A DNA stretch of 64,000 nucleotides from Rhizorhabdus dicambivorans (GCF_002355275.1 NZ_CP023449.1:3884001-3948000); one strand, 5' to 3'. Numbered from the stretch's first letter, positions 7,368-17,002 are shown. Notes: a model not told the origin generated them from the letters alone. Numbers and translations: made by a program.

Positions 7368-8228
7368 TCAGGTGGTGGTGATCTGGCCGGTGTCCGGGTC
7401 GATGGTGTCGCTGGCCGGGTATTGCTCCGCCCTGGCGGCGGATCGGCGGCGGCCGGCGGACTGCTTCAGCCGGTAGCTGTCGCCGTTCATGGTCAGAATA
7501 CTGACGTGGTGGGTCAGCCGGTCGAGCAGCGCGCCGGTGAGCCGTTCGGAGCCCAGGACCTGTGTCCAGTCCTCGAAGGGCAGGTTGGACGTGACGATGG
7601 TCGAGCCGCGCTCGTAGCGCTGCGAGAAGACCTCGAACAGCAGTTCGGCGCCGGTCGCCGTCAGCGGCACATAGCCCAGCTCATCGACGATCAGCAGCTT
7701 GACCGCGGCAAGCTCGCGCTGGAGCTTGAGCAGCCGGCGCTCGTCGCGCGCCTCCATGAGTTGGTTGACCAGTGCGGCGGCGGTGGTGAACGCGACCGTG
7801 AACCCCTTCTGGCAGGCCGCCAGGCCCAGCGCGAGCGCGGCATGGGTCTTGCCGGTGCCGCTGTTGCCAAGTGCGATGACGTTCTCGCGGCGCAGGATGT
7901 ACTCGCAGCGGGCCAGCTCGAGCACCAGCGGCTTGTTGAGGCTGGGGATGGCGGCGAAGTCGAACGTGTCGAAGCTCTTCACCGCCGGGAACCGGGCGGC
8001 CCGGATGCGTCGCTCGACCGTGCGCCGTTCGCGGTCGATCAGCTCCAGTTCGATCAGCCGGAGCAGGTAGCGCGGGTGATCGACACCATCGCGGGCGCAC
8101 TCGCGGGCGACCTTGTCATACTCGCGCAGCACCGTCGGCAGCTTCAGCTGCTTGAGGTGATGGGCGAGCAGCACCTGCGGCGCCGTGCTCATCGTGCCCG
8201 TGGGCATCGGGTCATCAGCCCGGGTCAT
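7368..8228 (-). CDS. istB: IS21-family helper ATPase IstB
   Basis: This 286-residue AAA+ (DnaC-like) ATPase assists the IstA transposase in choosing and loading the target. The Walker A motif is GNSGTGKTH and Walker B is LLIVDELGYVPL. A C-terminal ATPase-sensor region (RLTGALLDRLTHHVSIL) follows. Its ATG overlaps the istA stop codon (ATGA), the standard coupled arrangement in this family. It is full length for IstB with a somewhat long basic C-terminal tail (GRRRSAARAEQ). It is unrelated at the level of detail to the IstB at 16274, so the two elements are different IS21 members. Confidence 0.95.
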   Translation of the reverse strand: MTRADDPMPTGTMSTAPQVLLAHHLKQLKLPTVLREYDKVARECARDGVDHPRYLLRLIELELIDRERRTVERRIRAARFPAVKSFDTFDFAAIPSLNKPLVLELARCEYILRRENVIALGNSGTGKTHAALALGLAACQKGFTVAFTTAAALVNQLMEARDERRLLKLQRELAAVKLLIVDELGYVPLTATGAELLFEVFSQRYERGSTIVTSNLPFEDWTQVLGSERLTGALLDRLTHHVSILTMNGDSYRLKQSAGRRRSAARAEQYPASDTIDPDTGQITTT

Positions 8229-9712
8229 GCCGCCAGCACCGCATAGTCGGCCGCCGACGTCGTCTTCACCGCGGTTCTGGGCAGATGCGGATAGGCCGCC
8301 AGATCGAGCCGGGCGGGCCGCCGCTCGATGCGCGCCAGCGCGATCAGCTTGACTGCGTCGAAGCCGGGCGCGCCGATCTGGATCGCCTGGGTCACCGCAG
8401 CGGTGACGATATCGAGCGGCAAGGCCTCCAGCAGCCGCAGGACCTGGATGAACTCGCGCTTGCCGCGATTGCCCATCCTGGCCTCCAACAGATGCCGCAG
8501 ATGCTGGAACACCTCAGGCAGGCGCCAGCCCTGCAACGCAGCCGCCTGGTCGAGCGCCCCCGGCTTGGTCTCGATGAGGGCGAGATAGTGGAGCGGCTCG
8601 GCGATGAACGCACCTTCGGCGTAGCAGCGGGGATGCCGGGCGATCTCCTGCCCACCGCACAGGATCACGACCTCATCGACGAAGCCCTTCACCACGACGT
8701 CCTGGAACCCATAGGCCGTCGGCACCGAGTAGTCGTTGGTCCGGTAGCGCACCAGCGCCGTCGAGGAGACACGCGCTGCCCGCTTCTCGCACGGTTCCAG
8801 CGGCACCGCCGGCAATGGGCGCAGCGCTGCCAGATCGGCCACCAGGCGCTCACCGATGGTCGCGGTGTGCCGGCCGGCACGCTCGGCCTGGCGCGCGCGG
8901 CAGCGATGCTCCAGTTCGGCGTTGAAGGCATCGAAGCTCGCCGCGTCAGGGACCGGCGTCATGAAGCAGCGCCGGGCAAACTTCACCAGTCCCTCGACCT
9001 TGCCTTTGTCGTTGCCCTTGCCCGGACGGCCGAAGCGGTCTCGGAACAGGTAATGGCTGACCAGTTCGGTGAAGGCCCGCGTCCGCTCGCGCTTCCCGTC
9101 GCCGCAGATCTTCGCCACCGCGATCTTGGTGTTGTCGTACAGGATCGATAGCGGCACTCCGCCGAAGAAGGCGAACGCCGACACGTGCCCGTCGAGGAAT
9201 GCCTCGGTGGTCTCGCGCGGGAACGCCTTCACGAAGCAGGCGTCCGACTGCGGCAGGTCGATACAGAAGAAGTGGATCTTCTGCCGCACCCCGCCGATCA
9301 CCCCGACCGCTTCGCCAAAATCGACCTGCGCATGGCCCGGTGGGTGGGCCAGTGGCACGAACGTCTCGCGCCCGCGGGCTCGGCTGATCCGGACATAATC
9401 CTTCACCACCGTGTAGCCGCCTGCAAAGCCATGCTCGTCGCGGAGCCGCTCGAAGATCCGCTTGGCGGTATGCCGCTGCTTCACCGGCGCGGTCCCATCC
9501 GCCGCCAGGATCGCGTCGATCACCGGTAGCAGAGGACCCAGCTTCGGCTTCTCCACGGGCTTGGTCCGCGTGTAGCCCGGCGGTAGCGAGAACCGGCACA
9601 TCTTCCCCACCGTCTCCCGGCTCAGCCCGAAGACCCGCGCCGCCTCGCGCTGGCTGTGACCCTCGATAAACACAAAGCGCCGAACAGCGGCGTAGCTCTC
9701 CACGGCAAACAT
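8225..9712 (-). CDS. istA: IS21-family transposase IstA
   Basis: This 495-residue DDE transposase has an N-terminal helix-turn-helix (HSQREAARVFGLSRETVGKM). Its catalytic core carries QVDFGEAVGVIGG (first Asp), LSILYDNTKIAV (second Asp) and NDKGKVEGLVKF (Glu), followed by the IS21-type C-terminal domain (VRYRTNDYSVP). The length is normal for the family and no frameshift is visible, so the enzyme may be active. The start at 9712 lies just inside the right end of the element. The gene is coupled to istB through an ATGA overlap. Confidence 0.95.
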   Translation of the reverse strand: MFAVESYAAVRRFVFIEGHSQREAARVFGLSRETVGKMCRFSLPPGYTRTKPVEKPKLGPLLPVIDAILAADGTAPVKQRHTAKRIFERLRDEHGFAGGYTVVKDYVRISRARGRETFVPLAHPPGHAQVDFGEAVGVIGGVRQKIHFFCIDLPQSDACFVKAFPRETTEAFLDGHVSAFAFFGGVPLSILYDNTKIAVAKICGDGKRERTRAFTELVSHYLFRDRFGRPGKGNDKGKVEGLVKFARRCFMTPVPDAASFDAFNAELEHRCRARQAERAGRHTATIGERLVADLAALRPLPAVPLEPCEKRAARVSSTALVRYRTNDYSVPTAYGFQDVVVKGFVDEVVILCGGQEIARHPRCYAEGAFIAEPLHYLALIETKPGALDQAAALQGWRLPEVFQHLRHLLEARMGNRGKREFIQVLRLLEALPLDIVTAAVTQAIQIGAPGFDAVKLIALARIERRPARLDLAAYPHLPRTAVKTTSAADYAVLAA

Positions 9713-9810
9713 CCTTGGCCGACCTCAAAAAGGTTCAGCCTAACCAATGGCCGGATTTTACTCCGCCGCGCTCAGCACAATGCCGGCGCTCCACTGGCTG
9801 GTTTTGTCAC

Positions 9811-9960
9811 CGCCATGCACAGGGCCGGGCGGTTCTGGCCGTCACGCTGCTGTCCAATGAGGCGTTCGATCCCGCGCGCGATGCTCAGGTGATCGCGGAA
9901 CTGCGCGATGTATGTGGTGACATCACCTTGGCGCTCGGGGGTAGTCCGCCAAAACCATGA
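9811..9960 (+). pseudogene. C-terminal fragment of an unidentified gene next to IS21 element 1
   Basis: Outside the right end of the element an open frame continues to a TGA at 9958-9960. It reads AVLAVTLLSNEAFDPARDAQ followed by VIAELRDVCGDITLALGG, which has the character of a real alpha/beta domain end. The start and N-terminal part are missing, and the fragment does not continue the response regulator on the other side. I do not recognise the family. Confidence 0.4.
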
Positions 9961-10025
9961 TTGCTTGAGCGCTGTTCCAAGAGGTGGGGTTATTCGAACC
10001 ATGCCTCATTGTAGAATAAATTTCA

Positions 10026-10037
10026 TATTGCGCAATA
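10026..10037. promoter_or_regulatory. palindrome TATTGCGCAATA upstream of the gentisate operon
   Basis: This is a perfect 12-base palindrome 86 bases before the gtdA ATG, in an AT-rich stretch that is otherwise free of genes. Its size and place fit an operator for a MarR- or IclR-type regulator, as is usual for aromatic catabolic operons. No regulator gene is present nearby. Confidence 0.4.
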
Positions 10038-10123
10038 ACTGATCATCTCTTATCTCTCCTGTTACCGCCGGAGAGCGGATGGCGCTGCATGTGTGGCGTC
10101 GTTCGCGAGGCAGGGGAGGAATT

Positions 10124-11176
10124 ATGCAGCCAGTATTGGCCAATGATCAGCAGGCTCAACTCACTGCGCTTTATGATGAAATGCGGCCGGCTGGGCTGAA
10201 GCCGTTGTGGGAAGTGCTGCATGCTCTGGTGCTGGCGGAACCGGCGTCGCTCGCGCGTGCGCATCATTGGCATTATGGTGAGGTTCGCGACTTTTTACTG
10301 CGGTCCGGCGATCTGATTTCTGCCGAGCAGGCGGAACGACGCGTGCTGATTCTGGAAAATCCGGGTCTGGAGGGATCGTCGGCCATAACCCCCAGCCTCT
10401 ATGCCGGGCTTCAACTCATTTTGCCGGGCGAAGTCGCCCCATGTCATCGCCACACGCAATGTGCGCTGCGGTTCATTCTCGAGGGGGAGGGGGCCTATAC
10501 CGCTGTGGACGGCGAGAAAGCTGTGATGTCGCCTTTCGACCTAGTCCTCACCCCTGGCGGTCAATGGCATGACCATGGGAACGGGACGGACCAACCGATG
10601 ATCTGGCTCGACGGGCTGGATATTCCAACGGTGCGCCATTTCGACGCCAGTTTCGCGGAAAAATGGCCGCAGGCGCAACATCCTGAAATGGCCCCGCCTG
10701 GGGACAGTCTGGCGCGCTATGGGCATAATTTGCGGCCGATGCGGGGCACCAGCGCCGACCGCCGACCGACCAGTCAGCCGCTATTCCATTATCCCTACAA
10801 GCAGTGGCGACCCGCGCTTGATCATCTGGCATCGACTGCGCAGGTCGATCCGCATCTTGGTCACGCACTCGAATTCACCAATCCTGCGGATGGCGGACCG
10901 GTGATGGAAACCATTTCCGCCCATGTGCGACTGATCCCGCGCGGCATGGAAACCGCGCCGCGCAGGTCGACCGACGGCACGATCTTTGTCGTCGTGGAGG
11001 GGAAAGGACAGGTCGAGATCGACGGAGTTTCGACCCGTCTGTCTCCCCGTGATGTCGTGGTCATCCCATCCTGGAAACGACATCGATTTCACGCCGAAGA
11101 CGAACTCATCATCTTCGGCTTTTCAGACAAGGCCTGCCAGCAAAAGCTCGGGCTGTTCCGAGAGGAAAATCTATGA
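10124..11176 (+). CDS. gtdA: gentisate 1,2-dioxygenase
   Basis: This bicupin Fe(II) ring-cleavage enzyme of 350 residues opens gentisate (2,5-dihydroxybenzoate) to maleylpyruvate with O2. The first cupin carries the metal-binding motif VAPCHRHTQCALRFILEG and a downstream His in GGQWHDHGNG. The second cupin (FVVVEGKGQVEIDG, VVVIPSWKRHRFHA) is the structural copy. Length and motif order fit the family. ATG 10124 is preceded by GGGGAGGA at ideal spacing; a longer reading from 10079 adds an Arg-rich stretch and is unlikely. It is the first gene of a tightly packed operon, with its TGA overlapping the ATG of the hydrolase (ATGA). Confidence 0.93.
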   Translation: MQPVLANDQQAQLTALYDEMRPAGLKPLWEVLHALVLAEPASLARAHHWHYGEVRDFLLRSGDLISAEQAERRVLILENPGLEGSSAITPSLYAGLQLILPGEVAPCHRHTQCALRFILEGEGAYTAVDGEKAVMSPFDLVLTPGGQWHDHGNGTDQPMIWLDGLDIPTVRHFDASFAEKWPQAQHPEMAPPGDSLARYGHNLRPMRGTSADRRPTSQPLFHYPYKQWRPALDHLASTAQVDPHLGHALEFTNPADGGPVMETISAHVRLIPRGMETAPRRSTDGTIFVVVEGKGQVEIDGVSTRLSPRDVVVIPSWKRHRFHAEDELIIFGFSDKACQQKLGLFREENL

Positions 11177-11868
11177 CCATGGTTTTTGACCCGTCTGCTC
11201 CGACATTGGCGCAGGTAAGCGACGGACGCATTTTCCCCGTGCGCAGGATATTCTGTGTCGGGCGCAACTATGCCGAACATGCGCGCGAGATGGGACGTGA
11301 CCCGGATCGTGAGCCGCCCTTCTTCTTCACCAAATGGGCGGAAACCATCGTGCCTTCGGATGTCGAGGTCGCTTACCCGTCCGCAACCGCCAATTTTCAT
11401 TATGAAGCCGAACTGGTGGTCGCCATCGGGCTGGAGGGCAGGGATATTCCGGTCGAGACCGCTCTCGACCATGTGTTCGGCTATGCCACCGGCCTCGATA
11501 TGACCCGCCGCGATCTGCAGCTCAAGGCGCGGGCCGAGGGTCGGCCATGGGATACAGGCAAGAATGTCGAGCAATCGTCTCCCTTGGGATTGCTTCATCC
11601 TGTCGCCGAATGCGGCCATCTGTCCACCGGCGCGATCAGCCTGACGGTCAATGGCGAAGTCAAGCAGAGCGCCGATCTGGCAGACCTGATCTGGCCGGTT
11701 GCGGACATCATCGCCTTTCTTTCGGGCCTTTACCGGCTCCTGCCGGGCGACCTCATCTACACCGGCACACCGGCCGGCGTGGGGCCGGTCGTCCCCGGCG
11801 ATGAAATCGATGTGCGCATCGATGGTCTCACACCCACCCGCATTCGCATAGCCGAGCCGGCGCGCTGA
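11173..11868 (+). CDS. nagK: fumarylpyruvate hydrolase (FAH family)
   Basis: This 231-residue member of the fumarylacetoacetase family splits fumarylpyruvate into fumarate and pyruvate, the last step of the gentisate pathway. The family landmarks are visible: IFCVGRNYAEHAREM near the N-terminus, metal-binding acidic residues in NFHYEAELVVAIG, GLDMTRRDLQ, and the end motif LPGDLIYTGTPAGVGPV. The start ATG overlaps the gtdA stop. A second ATG lies two codons on. The RBS GAGG sits 8 bases upstream. Function is supported by family and by position between the dioxygenase and the GST. Confidence 0.92.
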   Translation: MTMVFDPSAPTLAQVSDGRIFPVRRIFCVGRNYAEHAREMGRDPDREPPFFFTKWAETIVPSDVEVAYPSATANFHYEAELVVAIGLEGRDIPVETALDHVFGYATGLDMTRRDLQLKARAEGRPWDTGKNVEQSSPLGLLHPVAECGHLSTGAISLTVNGEVKQSADLADLIWPVADIIAFLSGLYRLLPGDLIYTGTPAGVGPVVPGDEIDVRIDGLTPTRIRIAEPAR

Positions 11869-11923
11869 GGCACGAAACCGAACACGGGGCACGACCCGAC
11901 TTTCCTCCCCTAAGGATATATCT

Positions 11924-12664
11924 ATGCTCGAACTCTATCATGACTGGCGGTCCTTCTGCTCGATCAAGGTGAGGCTTTGCCTCGCCGAAAAACAGCTCCC
12001 TTGGGAAAGCCGGTTCGTCGATTTGATGAAGCTGGAGCATACGCGGCCGGAATATACCCGGCTCAATCCCAATGGGGTCGTGCCCACCCTGGTGCACAAT
12101 GGTGTTCCGATCATCGAATCCACGATCATCAACGAATATCTGGAGGAGGTATTCCCGGAGATATCGCTGGTCCCCAGCGATCCGGTCGAGCGTGCGAGAA
12201 TGCGCGCCTGGGTGAAGTTCGAGGATGACGTCCTGCATCCGTCGATACGCCCGGCAACCTTCACGCTGATGATGAGTCAGGAACTGGCAAAATTGTCGGA
12301 TGTCGAACTGGATGAGCAACTGGCAAAACATCCCAACCAGCAGCGCGCGGAAGAATATCGGATTGCTGCACGCTCGCCCGTCGATCATGCTGCGGTCGAG
12401 GAGGCGAAGGTCAAGATGAGCAAGGCGCTGGATCGGCTGGAAAAGCAGCTCGACACCACCCCCTATCTCGCCGGTGACAGCTATTCGCTCGCCGATGTTG
12501 CGGCAGCGCCCTTTGTCGATCGGCTGGAAGAGTTGAATTTTGCCCGGCTATGGGACGACCGGCCCAGCCTGAGCGCCTGGATCGCTCGGTTGAAGTCGCG
12601 TCCTTCTTTCAGCGAGGCGGTGCCCCGCAGAGACCAGCGCTTCGCTGCGGCCGTCATCGCCTGA
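11924..12664 (+). CDS. glutathione S-transferase, probable maleylpyruvate isomerase
   Basis: This 246-residue protein has an N-terminal thioredoxin-like GST domain (DWRSFCSIKVRLCLAEKQLP, with the SxxS-type active-site start; cis-Pro in VVPTLV; ESTIINEYL binding glutathione) and an all-helical C-terminal domain (YLAGDSYSLADVAAAPFVDR). In the gentisate pathway of many Gram-negatives a GST-fold enzyme isomerises maleylpyruvate to fumarylpyruvate with glutathione as cofactor. The place in the operon makes that role likely here, although the sequence is not a textbook zeta-class isomerase. The RBS TAAGGA precedes ATG 11924. A neighbouring glutathione reductase supports dependence on glutathione. 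Confidence 0.85.
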   Translation: MLELYHDWRSFCSIKVRLCLAEKQLPWESRFVDLMKLEHTRPEYTRLNPNGVVPTLVHNGVPIIESTIINEYLEEVFPEISLVPSDPVERARMRAWVKFEDDVLHPSIRPATFTLMMSQELAKLSDVELDEQLAKHPNQQRAEEYRIAARSPVDHAAVEEAKVKMSKALDRLEKQLDTTPYLAGDSYSLADVAAAPFVDRLEELNFARLWDDRPSLSAWIARLKSRPSFSEAVPRRDQRFAAAVIA

Positions 12665-12695
12665 CCTTGAGACGTACCGCCATAGGGCTTTGAAC

Positions 12696-14042
12696 ATGTC
12701 GGATTATGATTATGACCTCATCGTCATCGGTGCAGGTTCGGGCGGGGTGCGCGCCGCCCGCGTAGCAGCAGCGCATGGTGCGCGGGTTGCGATCGTCGAA
12801 GAATATCGGGTCGGCGGTACATGCGTCATTCGCGGTTGCGTGCCCAAGAAACTGCTCATCTACGGTGCGCATTTCGCGGAAGACCTGCGAGATGCCCGAC
12901 AGTTCGGATGGCAGGTGCCGGATTGCCAGTTCGACTGGCCGACGCTGCGCGACAATGTGCTAGCTGAAGTCGATCGGCTGGAAGGTCTGTACCGCAATAC
13001 TCTGGGCAGTCACGGCGTGACGATCTTGCCGGGAAGGGGGACGATTATCGGACCCCATGGCGTACGGATCGCCGGCGGGCAGGATGTCACGTCACGCATG
13101 ATCCTCGTGGCAACCGGCGCGCGGCCGTTGCTGCCGTCTTTTGATGGCGCCGAACATGGGATCAGCTCCAACGAAGCCTTTCATCTGGACGATGTACCAA
13201 GGCGTATTGCGATCGTTGGCGGTGGCTATATCGCCAACGAGTTTGCCGGAATATTCAATGAACTTGGCTCGGCGGTCACGGTCATCAACCGCAGTGGCCA
13301 GCTTTTGCGCGGTTATGACCATAGCGTACGCGACCGGCTGGTCGAGATCTCGACGCGCAAGGGGATCGCATTTCGCTTCGATGCAAGCTTCGAGAAAGTC
13401 ATAAAACTGGCCGATGGCTCGCTGAGCGTTCAGCTCGCGGGCGAAGACGCATTCTCCGTCGATTGCCTGATGTTCGCTATCGGAAGAGTGCCCAATAGCA
13501 GTGATCTTGGACTGGAGGAGCAAGGGGTCGAAATCGATCCTCTGGGCGCGATCATCGTCGATGACGATGGCCGCTCGACAGTGGGTTCGATCTTCGCTGT
13601 CGGCGACGTGACGAACCGCATCCAGCTTACCCCCGTCGCCATTCGCGAAGGGCAGGCTTTTGCCGATACGCAGTTCGGCGGGAAACCGCATCGCGTCGAC
13701 TATCGCCATGTTCCGTCGGCCGTCTTCAGTCATCCGCCCATCGCTTTCGTCGGATTGACCGAGCAGCAGGCCCGCGATCAGGTCGGCGAGGTCAAGATAT
13801 ATACCTCCGATTTTCGCCCGATGAAGAATGTGCTGGCGAAGCGCGACGAGCGGGCGCTCTATAAAATGATCTGCGACGCAGATACCGATCGCATCCTGGG
13901 CCTGCATATGATCGGGCCGGATGCTCCCGAAATCCTGCAGGCTGCGGCCATTGCAGTCAAAGCGGGTCTTTCCAAAGCGGCATTTGACGAGACGATAGCC
14001 CTCCATCCGACGATGGCCGAAGAGCTGGTTCTGTTGAGATGA
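12696..14042 (+). CDS. gor: glutathione reductase (NADPH)
   Basis: This 448-residue flavoprotein disulfide reductase returns oxidised glutathione to GSH. The FAD-binding start is LIVIGAGSGGVRAARVAA. The redox-active disulfide is GGTCVIRGCVPKKLL, the pattern of glutathione reductases. The NADPH domain has IVGGGYIANEFAGI and the dimer domain ends with HPTMAEEL, whose His serves as catalytic base. An in-frame TTG at 12690 is possible, but ATG 12696 gives the normal N-terminus. It follows the GST gene by 31 bases, so it is probably in the gentisate operon, an unusual member that would serve the glutathione-dependent isomerase. Confidence 0.92.
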   Translation: MSDYDYDLIVIGAGSGGVRAARVAAAHGARVAIVEEYRVGGTCVIRGCVPKKLLIYGAHFAEDLRDARQFGWQVPDCQFDWPTLRDNVLAEVDRLEGLYRNTLGSHGVTILPGRGTIIGPHGVRIAGGQDVTSRMILVATGARPLLPSFDGAEHGISSNEAFHLDDVPRRIAIVGGGYIANEFAGIFNELGSAVTVINRSGQLLRGYDHSVRDRLVEISTRKGIAFRFDASFEKVIKLADGSLSVQLAGEDAFSVDCLMFAIGRVPNSSDLGLEEQGVEIDPLGAIIVDDDGRSTVGSIFAVGDVTNRIQLTPVAIREGQAFADTQFGGKPHRVDYRHVPSAVFSHPPIAFVGLTEQQARDQVGEVKIYTSDFRPMKNVLAKRDERALYKMICDADTDRILGLHMIGPDAPEILQAAAIAVKAGLSKAAFDETIALHPTMAEELVLLR

Positions 14043-14287
14043 CAATGCGCGATGTCGGCGCGCCAGCCGAAAAAGTGGCGCAGGCGCGCTTTGAGATGGT
14101 TTCCATCGGGCATGACGAGTTCGAAGCGCTGCGCAAGAGCCTTTCGGCCGCAACGGCTCAGGGCCTATATGAAACCTATCGGATCAGTCAGAACACCTGG
14201 TATAAATTGCGCGACGGCAAGCCGGTAAAGCGCAAGACGCTCGACCAATTGCGCGCGCGCTATCGGGCGCTGAGCAGGTCCGATTGA
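14039..14287 (+). CDS. small basic protein, possible DNA-binding, coupled to gor
   Basis: This is an 82-residue protein whose ATG overlaps the gor stop codon (ATGA), so it is almost certainly translated. The C-terminal half (YRISQNTWYKLRDGKPVKRK) has the shape of a helix-turn-helix with a basic recognition helix, followed by TLDQLRARYRALSRSD. No domain I can name with confidence covers it. It could be a small regulator of the gentisate operon, which otherwise lacks one. This is inference from position only. Confidence 0.6.
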   Translation: MTMRDVGAPAEKVAQARFEMVSIGHDEFEALRKSLSAATAQGLYETYRISQNTWYKLRDGKPVKRKTLDQLRARYRALSRSD

Positions 14288-14343
14288 ACCGCGATATTCG
14301 ACGTGGTTCTGGCAGATGATGCGCTTGCACAAATAGCCGTCTC

Positions 14344-14658
14344 TCAGTCCGCAAACCTGACGAAGAGGTTGAGCCTGGCCATCGCGATCAAAGCGATCAG
14401 GGCCAGAGCGACTGGCAGTGCACCCAATGTGAACGCACCGGCTGCACCGGGTGATGCGGCCATGACCAGCGACCCGGCAAATGGTGCGCCGATTGCTCCA
14501 AGGCGCCCGATACCCGATGCGTATCCCGCACCCGTGGCGCGGATAGCTGCGGGATAGGCCAGATTGATCACGGCGGAGAGGCAGAATTGCGCGCCGACTA
14601 TCGCCGCGCCTGCAAGCGCCAGCATGATGTAAAAACCGGTGCCGACTCCGTCCTGCAT
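14344..14658 (-). pseudogene. C-terminal remnant of an MFS aromatic-acid transporter
   Basis: The minus strand carries the last three or so transmembrane helices of a major facilitator protein (GFYIMLALAGAAIVGAQ; then FCLSAVINLAYPAAIRATGA; RLGAIGAPFAGSLVMAAS). It ends at 14344, convergent with the gentisate operon. The phrase YPAAIRATGAGYASGIGR closely resembles the conserved region near the end of aromatic acid:H+ symporters (AAHS family), so it was probably a gentisate or hydroxybenzoate importer. The frame is cut exactly at 14658, where IS21-family element 2 begins. The rest of the gene is not on the other side of the element. Confidence 0.75.
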
Positions 14659-14775
14659 TGTGGATCGGCGTGGAAAAGGGACCCCGGTAGCGGGGGTGAT
14701 CGGCGTCGAAAAAGGACCCCTCATCCCGGTGGTCTAGGCTGTTCGCTTGGCGGTGTGTCAGGCGGCGAGATCGGG

Positions 14776-16287
14776 ATGTTGGTATTGGAGACGGTGTTGA
14801 GGATCCGGCGCGAACACGCGGCGGGGAAAGCCATCAAGGCAATCATGCGAGACCTGCATTTGTCTCGCAAAGTAGTGCGCAAGGCGATCCGGTCGCTGGA
14901 GGCGGACATGGGCTACCGGCGTGAGGTTCAGCCACTGCCCAAGCTGGCGCCGTTCCAGGCGCGACTGGACGCGTTGCTGGAGGAGGACGAGGCGCGGCCG
15001 CGGCGCGAGAAGCTGCGGCTCACGCGCATCCACGATCTGCTGCTGCGTGAGGGGTTTGACGGCTCGTACGACGCGGTGCGCCGCTATGCAGCGCGCTGGC
15101 GGCAGGTTCGGCGTCGCGACGTGATGGATGCGCCGGCATTCATCCCGCTGCTGTTCCGGCCGGGCGAGGCCTATCAGTTCGACTGGAGCCACGAGGACGT
15201 GGAGATCGCGGGCAAGCCGATGCGCGTGAAGGTCGCGCATGTGCGGCTGTGCGCATCACGGGCGATGTACGTGCGAGCCTATCCACGCGAGACGCAGGAG
15301 ATGTTGTTCGACGCCCATGCGCGGGCGTTCGCCTTCTTTGGAGGCGTGCCGACGCGCGGCATCTACGACAACATGAAGACGGCGGTGACGAGCGTGTTCA
15401 CCGGCAAGGAGCGGGTCTTCAACCGGCGCTTCCTGGTGATGGCCAACCACTACATGGTCGAACCGACGGCATGTTCGCCGGCAGCCGGCTGGGAGAAGGG
15501 CCAGGTCGAGAACCAGGTGCAGACCGCGCGTGGCCGCTTCTTCCAGCCACGCCTGCGCTTTGCCAGCATCGAGGAGCTCAACGGTTGGCTGGAGGCGGAG
15601 TGTCGCCGTTGGGCCGAGCTGCACCAGCATCCCGAGCAGAAGGAGCTGACGGTCGCCCAGGCCTGGGCTGCCGAACGGGCGGTGCTCCAGCCTGTGGTCG
15701 CGCCCTTCGACGGCTTCCATGAGAGCGAGCACGCGGTGAGCGGCACGTGCCTCATCAGCTTCGACCGCAACCGCTACTCCGTCTCCGCCAGGGCGGTGCG
15801 GCGTGCCGTCCAGGTCCGCGCCTATGCCGACCGCATCATCGTGCGCTGCGACGGCCAGGTCGTCGCCGACCATCCCCGGTTTTTCGGGCGCGACCGGACC
15901 ATCTACGACCCGTGGCATTACCTGCCGGTGCTGGTGACCAAGCCGGGTGCCCTGCGCAATGGCGCGCCGTTCCAGGGATGGGAGTTGCCACCTGCGCTTT
16001 CACGGCTGCGGCGCAAGCTCGGCGCCGGGGATGATGCCGACCGGCGGTTCGTGCGCGTGCTGGCGACGGTGCTCGACGACGGGCTGGAGGCGGTGGAAGC
16101 GGCCGTGCGCGAAGCATTGCTGGCCGGCACCGCCAGCGACGATGTCATCGTCAACATCCTGGCCCGCCGACGCGAGCCGCCCCGGCCGCTGACCATCGTC
16201 ACGCCCGAGGACCTGGCGCTGCGCCATCCGCCCCGCGCCGACTGCACCCGCTACGACAGCCTGCGAGGCCTCCATGCAGCGGCATGA
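14776..16287 (+). CDS. istA: IS21-family transposase IstA (element 2)
   Basis: This 503-residue DDE transposase has an N-terminal helix-turn-helix ([20 protein letters not shown]). Its catalytic core is marked by [12 protein letters not shown] (Asp), [12 protein letters not shown] (Asp) and [12 protein letters not shown] (Glu). A C-terminal domain follows with [18 protein letters not shown] 14776 is the natural start, just after the left inverted repeats; a longer reading would begin inside the truncated transporter. It overlaps istB by 14 bases. No frameshift or internal stop is seen, so the element could still be active. Confidence 0.95.
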   Translation: MLVLETVLRIRREHAAGKAIKAIMRDLHLSRKVVRKAIRSLEADMGYRREVQPLPKLAPFQARLDALLEEDEARPRREKLRLTRIHDLLLREGFDGSYDAVRRYAARWRQVRRRDVMDAPAFIPLLFRPGEAYQFDWSHEDVEIAGKPMRVKVAHVRLCASRAMYVRAYPRETQEMLFDAHARAFAFFGGVPTRGIYDNMKTAVTSVFTGKERVFNRRFLVMANHYMVEPTACSPAAGWEKGQVENQVQTARGRFFQPRLRFASIEELNGWLEAECRRWAELHQHPEQKELTVAQAWAAERAVLQPVVAPFDGFHESEHAVSGTCLISFDRNRYSVSARAVRRAVQVRAYADRIIVRCDGQVVADHPRFFGRDRTIYDPWHYLPVLVTKPGALRNGAPFQGWELPPALSRLRRKLGAGDDADRRFVRVLATVLDDGLEAVEAAVREALLAGTASDDVIVNILARRREPPRPLTIVTPEDLALRHPPRADCTRYDSLRGLHAAA

Positions 16288-17002
16288 GATGATGACGGCC
16301 ATGGCCGAGTTGGGGCTGAAGGGCATGGCTGGCGCCTTCGACGAGGCGGTCACCACCGGTCTCCAGCGCAAGCGCACGACCATGGAGGTTCTGACAGACC
16401 TGCTGCGTGCCGAGGCGACGCACCGCCATGCGGCGTCGGTCCGCTACCGGATGTCGGCCGCCAGGCTGCCGACCGTAAAGGACCTCGACGCCTTCGTCTT
16501 TGACGATACTCCCATCAACGAGGGGCTGGTGCGCTCACTGCACAGTGGCTCGTTCCTTCCCGGCCGGCGCAACGTCGTGCTGGTCGGTGGAACGGGCACA
16601 GGCAAGACGCACCTTGCCACCGCCATCACCGCCAACGTGGTACGAGCTGGCGCCCGCGGGCGCTACTTCAACACGGTCGACCTGGTGAACCGGCTCGAGG
16701 AGGAAACGCGCCTCGGCAAGGCCGGCACGCTGGCAGCCCAGCTATCCCGCCTCGACCTCGTGGTGCTCGACGAGCTCGGCTACCTGCCCTTTGCCCGCTC
16801 CGGCGGTCAGCTGCTCTTCCATCTGGTGAGCAAGCTCTACGAGCGCACCTCGGTCATCGTCACGACGAACCTCGCCTTTGGCGAGTGGCCGACCGTCTTC
16901 GGCGACCCCAAGATGACCACCGCGCTGCTCGACCGCATTACCCACCACTGCGACATCGTCGAGACCGGCAACGACAGCTGGCGCTTCAAGCACCGCAGCT
17001 GA
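16274..17002 (+). CDS. istB: IS21-family helper ATPase IstB (element 2)
   Basis: This is a 242-residue AAA+ ATPase with Walker [15 protein letters not shown], Walker [15 protein letters not shown] and the family's arginine-bearing end [17 protein letters not shown]. It acts with IstA in target capture. It overlaps the end of istA by 14 bases, indicating coupled translation. It is shorter than the IstB at 7368 and differs in sequence, in line with a different IS21 subgroup. Confidence 0.95.
   Translation: MQRHEMMTAMAELGLKGMAGAFDEAVTTGLQRKRTTMEVLTDLLRAEATHRHAASVRYRMSAARLPTVKDLDAFVFDDTPINEGLVRSLHSGSFLPGRRNVVLVGGTGTGKTHLATAITANVVRAGARGRYFNTVDLVNRLEEETRLGKAGTLAAQLSRLDLVVLDELGYLPFARSGGQLLFHLVSKLYERTSVIVTTNLAFGEWPTVFGDPKMTTALLDRITHHCDIVETGNDSWRFKHRS

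Larger units (their letters stand above)
7243..9809 (-). mobile_element. IS21-family insertion sequence 1 (ends approximate)
   Basis: The element holds istA and istB on the minus strand. The terminal regions share an inverted core (GCGGAGTAAAA, one or two bases, then GGCCATTG) at 7276-7304 on the left and about 9745-9770 on the right. Outside it lie a further CCA-GCCAG-GG segment and TG ends. The exact termini are uncertain by tens of bases. I see no target-site duplication: the left flank is a response regulator and the right flank an unrelated coding fragment. This is consistent with a deletion next to the element. Confidence 0.75.
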
